Positions 61,201 through 64,000 of a DNA stretch of 64,000 nucleotides are shown one piece after another. Origin of the DNA: Mimachlamys varia (taxonomy: Eukaryota; Mollusca; Bivalvia; Pectinida; Pectinidae); the NCBI GenBank assembly GCA_947623455.1, contig OX392541.1, forward strand, positions 4,726,701 to 4,790,700, in the 5' to 3' direction. Made by a program: the position numbers and the translations under genes. The notes under the pieces are model-generated. The model had not been told where the DNA came from and searched no databases. It was given only the letters and a program-made list of their open reading frames with translations. Each line of letters starts with the position of its first letter. Position 1 is the stretch's first letter.

Positions 61201-63094
61201 ATCCATTCCCACATTGTCTATACCCATATCAAAGTGATCTATTCCCACATTGTCTATAACCATATCAAAGTGACCCATTCCCACATTGTCTATACCCATA
61301 TCAAAGTGACCCATTCACATTATGGTCTTTTTTTTGCGCTCTGCAATCTAAGATGCTACTTTGATCACAAGATATCAGTGTTTCGCCATTTTTGATATAG
61401 CAAGTTTGTTATTGCTGTACTACTTTATAATGTTCAATATTTTGGAATAACACAATATATTGGAATAGCACAATTTCGGTATAATCTGCATATCTTTAGT
61501 GTCACTGGAACACTTCTGATTTTTCACCACAACATTGTTTTTAAAAAAAATAGCACAAATAGTAATGGGACAAAATAAGTAGCACACTTACTCCCTCCAC
61601 CCCCCCCCCCCCCAAAAAAAAGTGTTTTAGGAATTAAAACCCATTTTCTTTTGATCTGTTCAATATTTAAAACAGTTCAATATTAAGCATTAAATTATTG
61701 CTTTCCTGAATGGAAAATTAACAAAAACACTTCCAAAATTTTAAAGAAAATACTATTTTCGTCAATTCTGCAAACTTTCACTTTAAATTACATATTATGC
61801 CAAATAGGTATCTTTGACCGATTACAGCACAAGAATGAATACACCGTCATATCATTCTCTTTGCATTTTATGCTTTTTTAGGAACTCTCATTTTTATGTT
61901 TGGAAAAAAATGCACACGAGACAAAAAACTTTTATACGGGAAAATTTTGACTTCTCAGAGATGTACATTCTTAATTTAAAGCATGTTTTATTTATGTTGC
62001 TGATTTTGGTTGTTTTTTTGTTTTGTTGCTTTTGGTTGTTCGTTTATTTAGTTGTTTTTGTTTGTTTATTTATTTTGTTGTTTTTGGTTGTTTATTTATT
62101 TTATTGTTTTTGGTTGTTTATTTATTTTGTTGTTTTTGGTAGTTTATTTATTTTGTTGTTTTTGGTTGTTTATTTATTTTGTTGTTTTTGGTTGTTTATT
62201 TATTTTGTTTGCGTTATTTTTATTTCATTTTGTTTTGTATTCGTAATGCGGTTGACATGGATATGTATGTCTTAAATATGGAGACAACACTTTTTCAAAA
62301 CAAAATTAATTCTTCTGAATATCATTTATTCAAATCTTGATTTGTAAATGTATGTACTATTCATGTTTACTGATGACATGCTCTATATTTGTAGAATCAG
62401 GCAATTTCTACAGCACAGTGATACATTAAAAGGGACATTTTCATGTTTTCTATTTCAAAATCGGTCTTTTATGTTTTGTTATACGACCCCTATTGAAAGA
62501 AAGAAACAAAGAATATTTTTCTCATTGAATCTGTTTTGATGTTTTTTATTATTTTTATGTTGAAAACTCTAAATGTAAGTGTACATACTGTCATAATTAT
62601 GTCAGATAACTCCAGGGCAGTTAAACAATCGTATCGAACAAAAGAATGAATAACAAATCAGCATTTCATTTTGAAAGTTTTCGATGATCAGGGGGACATT
62701 GATAACTTACCCTTGACACTATAGACGTTGGGGGGATTCGCAGGTCCCTATGTGTGTAATAATTTTCAATGTCGTCTCTTGTTTATTTCAGAACAATCGT
62801 GTACCAGGGATTATGTATTTTCTATGTGGAGGCCTCATGCTTTTGTCCGCCTTCTGTACGATGTTTGTACCGGAAACTAGAGACGTGCCCTTGTCCGATA
62901 CAATCGACCAACAAAGCCATGCGGAACCGGAAAAGGAGCGACTTTTACAATCGAATACTGGCCATGGATACCAGACTACACTCCCGCAGAGATCTCCCTC
63001 GACCAACACACTCCCGCAGAGATCTCCCTCGACCAACACACTCCCGCAGAGATCTCCCTCGACAACCACCGAACACGAATCTAGCGCTGACTGA
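24897..63094 (+). CDS. SLC22-family organic ion transporter, complete gene, 8 coding exons, 561 aa
   Basis: Plasma-membrane MFS transporter of the organic cation/carnitine/anion family (12 TM helices, intracellular termini). Exons are 24897-25214, 26165-26586, 29458-29691, 30083-30217, 31843-31925, 34105-34222, 41626-41698 and 62792-63094; intron phases are 0,2,2,2,1,2,0. All introns are GT-AG and the sum is 1686 nt, divisible by three. Landmarks: EDVLQQCGGFGRFQ (9-22), an extracellular loop with Cys 54/80/91/111 and sequons at N61, N74 and N85, WDLVCD (107-112), MFS motif GHFADAYGRKP (136-146), PESFRWL (250-256), CIGRR (370-374), ETYPTVVR (430-437) and VPETRDVPLSDT (487-498). The C-terminal tail carries a decapeptide repeat. 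The start ATG gives the normal SLC22 N terminus. Substrate class (cation, carnitine or anion) cannot be told from sequence alone. The introns are full of minisatellites that in two cases begin at the splice donor itself. Confidence 0.93.
25215..26164 (+). other. SLC22 intron 1
   Basis: About 950 bp of GT...AG intron with no arrays; nothing else recognised. Confidence 0.85.
26165..26586 (+). CDS. SLC22 exon 2 (residues 107-247)
   Basis: The acceptor TTTTTATTTTAAAG precedes TGGGATCTC (WDL). The exon carries TM2, the MFS signature GHFADAYGRKP, TM3-TM6 and the conserved YLIEFTPARYRA loop (E and R of the second MFS motif). The donor is GTGAGT at 26587, phase 2. Confidence 0.95.
26663..27852. mobile_element. 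Foldback DNA element with about 125-bp terminal inverted repeats, interrupted by a second element
   Basis: The left arm from ATAGTCCGAAGGGTTCTGAC (26663) pairs with the right arm ending GTCAGAACCCTTCGGACTAT (27852). The match runs for about 125 bp with few differences, then resumes at about 27296-27500 versus 27520-27727, so nearly the whole element is one long hairpin centred near 27515. Direct repeats CCATCAA flank it (26656-26662 and 27853-27859), giving a 7-bp target duplication. No transposase ORF exists; it is a non-autonomous element in SLC22 intron 2. Confidence 0.9.
26790..27294. mobile_element. TTAA-flanked MITE nested in the foldback element
   Basis: TTAA at 26786-26789 and 27295-27298 flank a 505-bp segment with inverted ends (GGATGTAC / GTACATCC). 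The opposite arm of the host hairpin keeps the uninterrupted sequence (reverse complement reads GTTTAAGCTG, single TTAA) and so records the empty site. TTAA duplication is the hallmark of piggyBac-type insertion; the superfamily assignment is inference. A diverged relative lies at 61340-61990. Confidence 0.85.
28277..29358. repeat. 19-bp minisatellite, about 57 copies, in SLC22 intron 2
   Basis: The unit reads AAGGTGACCCGTGGATATC, with variants CCGTAGATATC, CTGAGGATATC and CATGAGGATATC, and rarer GTTGAAATC. It starts after ATATCATGC and ends directly in a truncated copy of the exon 3 border (GAGTTTTACGTGG). Each unit has a GATATC palindrome and a donor-like AAG/GTGACC. Confidence 0.95.
29359..29457 (+). 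repeat. Tandem copies of the exon 3 border upstream of exon 3
   Basis: The first bases of exon 3 (GCACTTTCCTGAGAGTTTT) are echoed at 29382 (GCACTTCCCTGAGAGTTTTA) and 29417 (GCACTTCCCTGAGAGTTTAA), plus a 5'-truncated copy at 29359. Spacings are 35 and 41 bp. The 29382 copy follows an AG, so it looks like a decoy acceptor, but its frame hits a stop. The true acceptor is TTTTTTCTTTCAG at 29457. Confidence 0.85.
29458..29691 (+). CDS. SLC22 exon 3 (residues 247-325)
   Basis: Starts by completing a Trp codon and encodes HFPESFRWLVTHEKQEQA, the family PESPRWL region. It continues with the large intracellular loop (Asn/Lys/Thr-rich) and TFTLRDILCSRTLLSRSLLL leading into TM7. The donor is GTGAGC at 29692, phase 2. 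Confidence 0.93.
29692..30082 (+). other. SLC22 intron 3
   Basis: A 391-bp GT-AG intron, AT-rich, with no repeats seen. Confidence 0.85.
30083..30217 (+). CDS. SLC22 exon 4 (residues 325-370)
   Basis: Acceptor GTTTGTTGCCAG. It encodes WVTAAYVYYAISFGVQNLSG and NIYINIFLINIIDIPAQIVT (TM7-TM8, with the family-typical GNIYxN and IP motifs). Donor GTAAGT at 30218, phase 2. Confidence 0.93.
30218..31842 (+). other. SLC22 intron 4
   Basis: Contains a dispersed repeat (30320-30500) and, at its 3' end, a tandem duplication of the acceptor region. Open frames at 30616-30834 (-) and 30912-31103 (+) show no family features. Confidence 0.8.
30320..30500 (+). repeat. Dispersed repeat copy
   Basis: The motif series AGAAGACGCTTACTCTTCCG, CACCTGGTCTTATTCT, CTTGTACTTTTGCAAG, GCCCCTGGTTTAATCGATTT, GATTATGATTTTGTTGACGC is shared with 44463-44680 in inverted orientation. 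Parts are also found at 16115-16235 and 32140-32205. No ORF. Confidence 0.8.
31774..31852 (+). repeat. 39/40-bp tandem duplication containing the exon 5 acceptor
   Basis: Copy 1 (31774-31813) and copy 2 (31814-31852) both carry AGATGTTGTCGTTTCACAG followed by TATTGGGCGG, the first coding bases of exon 5. Use of the upstream acceptor would read CIGRLF and then TAA; only the downstream acceptor keeps the SLC22 frame. Confidence 0.9.
31843..31925 (+). CDS. SLC22 exon 5 (residues 370-398)
   Basis: Encodes CIGRRLTCLTFFVIGG and LAGVVVACVERT: the GRR loop motif of the second MFS half followed by TM9. Donor GTAATT at 31926, phase 1. Confidence 0.93.
32140..33970 (-). pseudogene. Decayed DIRS-type (tyrosine recombinase) retrotransposon, antisense in SLC22 intron 5
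   Basis: Minus-strand fragments lie in the order expected for DIRS elements. Reverse transcriptase fragments come first: INLRPLNRFLRKVHFKMDTL at 33454-33639, then after a frame change YQFRVLSFGPSSAP with an active-site-like YLDNWL at 33287-33490 (family usually YLDDWL), then PTQDICYIGK...IVRPTQERIQ at 33066-33464. A further fragment with LDQTMFRDQNLLWWLD is at 32830-33030. A tyrosine-recombinase-like piece, CVTRLLRDVFNSRPPEERLL followed by WDLDIVLRSL, is at 32206-32454. Frameshifts and stops separate the pieces, so it is dead. The 5' side to 33970 and the dispersed-repeat scrap at 32140-32205 may be flanking element sequence. Identification is from remembered family motifs. Confidence 0.75.
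34105..34222 (+). CDS. SLC22 exon 6 (residues 398-437)
   Basis: Acceptor TTGTATCATTGCAG. Encodes DIEHKNAIINGFALTCKLCV and GAAWTSLIVFTAETYPTVVR, i.e. TM10 and the highly conserved ExYPTxxR motif. Donor TTAG/GTAATT at 34223, phase 2. If the donor is ignored the frame stops at once (AGG TAA). The final 24 coding bases are the start of the 43-bp array unit. Confidence 0.95.
34199..40850 (+). repeat. 43-bp minisatellite of the exon 6 / intron 6 junction, about 155 copies
   Basis: The unit is GGAGACTTATCCTACTGTAG then TTAG/GTAATTACACCCT and AATTAC. The first unit is the coding end of exon 6 plus its 5' splice site; units 2 and 3 match it exactly over the coding part. Nearly every unit keeps the GT of the donor. 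Variants include CTCATCC, CTCTTCC, GATAGG, GTAATAAC, GTAACTAC and TCATTAC. The block with AATTTAGGAG and CTCTTCC (34740-35040) recurs 2838 bp later (66 units) at 37578-37880. Length is kept at 43 apart from a few short units (for example TAATTAACCC). Confidence 0.97.
40851..41090 (+). repeat. Degenerate distal edge of the 43-bp array
   Basis: Recognisable but strongly diverged units (TTATTACGGAGA, TATTTCGGAGACATA, TTATTAGGTAATAG, TTATTACGGAGACTTATCTC, CATCACGGGACATATCCC). Decay increases away from the exon. Confidence 0.8.
41626..41698 (+). CDS. SLC22 exon 7 (residues 437-461)
   Basis: Acceptor TTAATCATTTTTCAG. The first base completes Arg437, followed by NIGNGLQNSLSRLGGMVSPL and IVYV, the family block after ExYPTxxRN leading into TM11. 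Donor GTG/GTAACT at 41699, phase 0. Its last coding bases form part of the following 27-bp array. Confidence 0.93.
41688..42455 (+). repeat. 27-bp minisatellite of the exon 7 / intron 7 junction, about 28 copies
   Basis: The unit is TTTATGTG/GTAACTATG plus ACTTGTGTTG; the first copy is the end of exon 7 with its donor. The first unit is 26 bp, so reading through gives an early TAA. Later units are 27 bp (nine codons), with a few containing ACATGTAACTATG insertions. This makes long stop-free frames on both strands (VVTMTCVVC..., NTSHSYHTN...), which are artefacts of the unit length and not genes. Confidence 0.95.
42640..43925. repeat. 35-bp minisatellite, about 36 copies, SLC22 intron 7
   Basis: Unit ACAGCTGAGTAGACTGGCCG then ACCATGTACTCATAT, with variants GACCGACC, CACATACTC, ATTTACAG and ATAAACAG. 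A larger block including the odd unit GTACTAATTTATTGTTGAG occurs twice (about 43341 and 43668), showing multi-unit duplication. Confidence 0.95.
43990..45255. mobile_element. Partial pearl-like repeat plus dispersed-repeat insertion
   Basis: Has AAGGTCAC / GGTCAAA units (44010-44340, 44770-44800, 45050-45070) and ends with CAGGTGAGCGATGCAGG (45219 on). At 44463-44680 it is interrupted by the inverted copy of the 30320-30500 repeat (ATCGATTAAACCAGGGGC, GCGTCTTCTGC, CACCCGCCATGTAAA). A poly-G run lies near 44913-44923. No gene. Confidence 0.6.
45428..46782 (-). mobile_element. Complete pearl/Helentron-like element with tandem core, minus orientation
   Basis: One end is AAGAGGCCCAAAGGGCCTG (hairpin AGGCCC/GGGCCT) followed by CGCACCTGG. 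The other is the reverse of the CCGTCCGTC end: GGACGGACGACG, CGGACGCTGCGCC, then GCTCACTTGCCC...GCAGGTGAGC, which forms a hairpin. The core (about 45880-46680) holds about five diverged units of 155-175 bp with GACCAAATTTGG, TTTCCCCTATT-GGGCC, CCTCAGGCC and CATTTATACA. A poly-G run sits at about 46098-46111. Open frames at 46039-46607 are products of this core. Confidence 0.7.
46783..47006. other. Spacer with possible minus-strand polyadenylation signal
   Basis: On the minus strand ATTAAA (complement of TTTAAT near 46986-46991) lies just after the stop codon of the antisense ORF. No AATAAA is seen on that strand. Confidence 0.35.
47007..47960 (-). CDS. Secreted, Cys-free low-complexity protein, 317 aa, nested antisense in SLC22 intron 7
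   Basis: A single open exon on the minus strand. It starts with a clear signal peptide (MRGLCVCLVLMLFTSTVTA, cleavage likely before KG). The mature protein has no cysteine and is rich in Gly, Val, Pro, Asn, Gln and Thr. It begins with a His/Tyr/Gly segment (GYGHRGYHMKQHGNIYGHN) and then has loosely repeated blocks (PFQTSG, FPVGAHSTTFQTT, FPAGITNG, VFPGGAQPVIGG). An acidic EEEVG patch precedes the C terminus. The composition resembles extracellular matrix, shell or byssus-associated proteins, but no named family is recognised. Stop-free length, signal peptide and non-repetitive DNA make it a credible gene; overlapping frames on both strands are its shadows. No TATA box or splice sites are evident. 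Confidence 0.7.
   Translation of the reverse strand: MRGLCVCLVLMLFTSTVTAKGYGHRGYHMKQHGNIYGHNIIRTQQQYQLGGQMYFRSPIMNQFRSGLMAHPSPVTSTYQSGVVTTGLNTPVVIGGAPTGGVLPQQTFTTIQSVQPAHPRYLGVTHTIASPFHSPGNIPIGTHVVPFQTSGRMPVVPQASFPVGAHSTTFQTTNGVLNARRQNFPAGITNGNPTIQINPIRGVFPGGAQPVIGGVQTTVPGNINNNLGFQDVGFNLPVTSNAGFDSVPQAYVQKQGGLQTGVPNLGSSFSTEEEVGIPKFGGWASPGITDVVVREDNTLPINKQHRSIASILRNFHMK
47961..48565. other. Intron 7 spacer / upstream region of the antisense ORF
   Basis: Presumptive promoter side of the minus-strand ORF; no TATA match was seen. A 110-codon minus frame (48349-48681) overlaps the SINE and is not supported. Confidence 0.4.
48571..48720 (+). mobile_element. tRNA-derived SINE
   Basis: A-box-like TAGCTAGTGGTAGG (48587-48600) and B-box-like CCGAGTTCACGG (48626-48637) have tRNA-like spacing. 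They are followed by GTGTTGTATCGTTGAGTAAG, which resembles the conserved core after the tRNA head in many invertebrate SINEs. Both boxes are imperfect, so this is an old copy rather than a tRNA gene. Confidence 0.65.
48721..49350. other. Intron 7 spacer, nothing recognised
   Basis: AT-rich, without supportable ORF or repeat. Confidence 0.5.
49355..49470. repeat. Diverged outlier units of the 36-bp array
   Basis: Three to four degenerate units (TGATCCATTCCCACATGATC, TATACCCATG, ACCCATTCCAACAAGG, AAAGTGACCCATGCAAACAT) match the array that begins at 51061. They are separated from it by 1.6 kb containing a LINE tail. Confidence 0.8.
49476..50292 (+). pseudogene. 3' end of a non-LTR retrotransposon (LINE), truncated
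   Basis: A + frame to 49769 contains SFVYTCSVLWNGTFDTVRDS and GSVGIFKSRLHKIF, matching the typical C terminus of LINE reverse-transcriptase ORFs (SF...WN.LP...R...S...FK..L). An AT-rich 3' UTR follows, ending GGGCCATATGTAACCCTGG, TTAAATAAGAG and a (TTA)n tail at about 50274-50290. The 5' part is missing, as is usual for LINE insertions. Confidence 0.75.
50293..51060. other. Intron 7 spacer, nothing recognised
   Basis: A 62-codon frame at 50327-50515 has no recognisable features. Confidence 0.5.
51061..61318. repeat. 36/33-bp minisatellite, about 290 copies, 10.3 kb, SLC22 intron 7
   Basis: Main unit CCCATTCCCACATTGTCTAT plus ACCCATATCTAATTGA (36 bp); a 33-bp form lacks ATA (GTCTACCCATA). 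Variant halves are CTAATTGA vs CAAAGTGA, CCCAT vs TCCAT, CACATT vs CGCATT, and GTCTAT vs GTGTAT. Unit lengths divisible by three without stops create long pseudo-ORFs (minus MGIDNVGMGQLD dodecapeptide frames up to 391 codons; plus THSHIVYTHIKV frames). A 2149-bp block is duplicated in tandem (about 56.1-58.2 kb and 58.2-60.3 kb) with near identity. A further related block at 54.3-54.9 kb recurs at 55.9-56.3 kb. Confidence 0.97.
61340..61990 (+). mobile_element. Left-truncated relative of the nested TTAA MITE
   Basis: Shares with 27040-27298 the order AAGATATCAGTGTTT, GCCATTTTT, TTGCTGTAC, TATAATGTTCAAT, TATCTTTGACCGAT, TTTTGACTTCTCAGAG, ATGTACATTCTTAA. The left terminus is absent. Within it sit a poly-C/poly-A run (61601-61620) and other AT-rich insertions. 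It abuts the end of the 36-bp array. Confidence 0.75.
62010..62215 (+). repeat. T-rich minisatellite, about 24-25 bp unit, about 8 copies
   Basis: Repeats of TTTTGGTTGTTTATTTATTT with TTGTTG linkers. The 153-codon open frame across it (LFCCFWLFIYFVV...) is a product of the repeat. Confidence 0.85.
62216..62791 (+). other. End of SLC22 intron 7
   Basis: No repeat or gene recognised. The intron ends TCTTGTTTATTTCAG, a strong acceptor for exon 8. Confidence 0.7.
62792..63094 (+). CDS. SLC22 exon 8 (residues 462-561, stop)
   Basis: Phase 0 start NNRVPGIMYFLCGGLMLLSA (TM12), then the family-typical VPETRDVPLSDTI and a hydrophilic cytosolic tail. The tail contains three tandem copies of a 30-bp repeat (62981-63010, 63011-63040, partial 63041-63063) encoding LPQRSPSTNT, and ends SAD-stop. 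The two full copies are identical at the nucleotide level. Confidence 0.93.
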   Translation, partial: NNRVPGIMYFLCGGLMLLSAFCTMFVPETRDVPLSDTIDQQSHAEPEKERLLQSNTGHGYQTTLPQRSPSTNTLPQRSPSTNTLPQRSPSTTTEHESSAD

Positions 63095-63642
63095 ATACAA
63101 ACACGTGTCGATTCAGACTTATGTTGGCGCAGTATAAACATGGAAGGCTTTCGGCCCAGAGGAAATATCACAACTTGCCGAAAAGAAGTATGACATTTAT
63201 AGTTTAAAGGGACTATATATATACAACTTCCAATGTAACGATTCGCTGTTCTCCTTAGATACATTTGTACCTATACCGCTCCCAATGTGAATTATAAACT
63301 GGCCATTTTGATATATTTACATTCTGATTGTTTCTTCTCTATATGAACATACCAACTGAAAACAACAAACACTTGACTATGAATACATCATGAATACAGT
63401 ATGAATACATCCATTCACGTGAATTACTTATGACGTAATATATTAGTCTTGTTCAATGGGAGTCTTACGGCTCCGCTTCGGATAACATGGAGAACGCCCC
63501 CGCGTCAAACGTTCAAATGACTACGGTAGATTATTGGCGCCAATTTTTCGCGAATTGTGGCTGTTCCGCCTTTTTCGTTTAAAGGACGGCGGAATAACAA
63601 ACGCAGTTGATTAACCAGTTGTTCAAAAAATAAGAAAATAAA
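63095..63642 (+). other. SLC22 3' UTR candidate
   Basis: The first AATAAA after the stop is at 63637-63642, about 540 bp downstream, and could be the polyadenylation signal. A perfect palindrome TTGGCGCCAA near 63534 and short hairpins with CCGCC/GGCGG also occur. Confidence 0.4.
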
Positions 63643-63680
63643 TTAGACAATTGTTCAGTAGTAAAAATGTAAATATATGA

Positions 63681-63829
63681 ATTGAACGGCGTTGTTTTAA
63701 CTTTCATGCCGGTATGAATGCAAATTGGTTACATCCATATTGACCATGAAGCCCTAGCGGGCTTCATGCAATATGGATGTAACCGCTTTGCATTCATACC
63801 GGCATGCAAATTAAAAAACGCCGTTCAAT
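63681..63829. mobile_element. 149-bp foldback MITE
   Basis: Two arms of about 73 bp pair almost throughout: ATTGAACGGCGTT...GCATGCCGG-type ends, CATGCCGGTATGAATGCAAA, GGTTACATCCATAT and CATGAAGCCC, with a 4-base loop TAGC near 63755. A 63-codon open frame through it is an artefact. Confidence 0.85.
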
Positions 63830-63924
63830 CCCTATATGACGTCAGTTATGATAAATCATTTCTGATAATAAAATACTATAATACGGGTTTTGTATTGGGA
63901 TACAAATAGCATACATGTCTTCTT

Positions 63925-64000
63925 TGGACATAATATACTATTATACGGGTCTTGTATGGACGTGAATATACTATCATACGGGTCTTGTATGGACGTGAAT
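63925..64000. repeat. Start of a 33-bp tandem repeat running out of the window
   Basis: Two units with ATACGGGTCTTGTATGGACG and TGAATATACTAT follow a degenerate unit at about 63874-63900 (ATACGGGTTTTGTAT). The sequence is cut by the window end. Confidence 0.75.

Noticed and set aside
61814..62275. 153-codon hydrophobic frame (LFCCFWLFIYFVV...) as a membrane protein
   Set aside because: It is translation of a T-rich tandem repeat and a MITE fragment.

Overview
This window looks like eukaryotic, probably bivalve-mollusc, nuclear DNA. It is AT-rich, has GT-AG introns, and carries dispersed repeats of the kind seen in bivalve genomes: pearl/Helentron-like elements with CCGTCCGTC ends, a DIRS-type retroelement, a LINE tail, a tRNA-derived SINE and foldback MITEs. 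Most of the ORF-like stretches are not genes. The species assignment is inference.

The main gene is a complete SLC22-family organic ion transporter (MFS) on the + strand, rebuilt here from eight exons between 24897 and 63094. The exons join in frame to 561 codons plus stop, the usual SLC22 length. The family landmarks appear in order: N-terminal LEDVLQQCGGFGRFQ, a large Cys/N-glycosylation loop, WDLVCD, GHFADAYGRKP, PESFRWL, CIGRR, ETYPTVVRN and VPETRDVPLSDT. About 1.7 kb of coding sequence is spread over 38 kb, and roughly half of that 38 kb is minisatellite.

Layout. 1-17.1 kb: mostly non-coding, with a possible terminal exon at the left edge, several copies of a bivalve mobile repeat and a 41-bp minisatellite (9.0-10.7 kb). 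17.13-17.55 kb: a small TATA-promoter gene for a basic 113-aa protein. 19.1-24.7 kb: a 43-bp minisatellite just upstream of SLC22 exon 1. 24.9-34.2 kb: SLC22 exons 1-6, with a nested foldback/TTAA transposon pair and a 19-bp minisatellite in intron 2 and a decayed DIRS element in intron 5. 34.2-41.1 kb: a 43-bp array filling intron 6. 41.6-62.8 kb: exon 7 and a 21-kb intron 7 holding 27-bp, 35-bp and 36-bp arrays, an antisense secreted-protein ORF, a pearl-like element, a SINE and a LINE tail. 62.8-63.1 kb: the last exon. 63.6-64 kb: a foldback MITE and the start of another tandem repeat.

The most striking observation is that tandem duplications in this gene are seeded at exon-intron borders. 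The 43-bp array of intron 6 (about 155 units) and the 27-bp array of intron 7 (about 28 units) both begin inside the preceding exon, so every unit carries a copy of the last coding bases and the 5' splice site. At the other kind of border, the 3' splice site of exon 5 and the first bases of exon 3 are also tandemly duplicated. Four of seven introns therefore show splice-border duplication, producing long runs of decoy splice sites.
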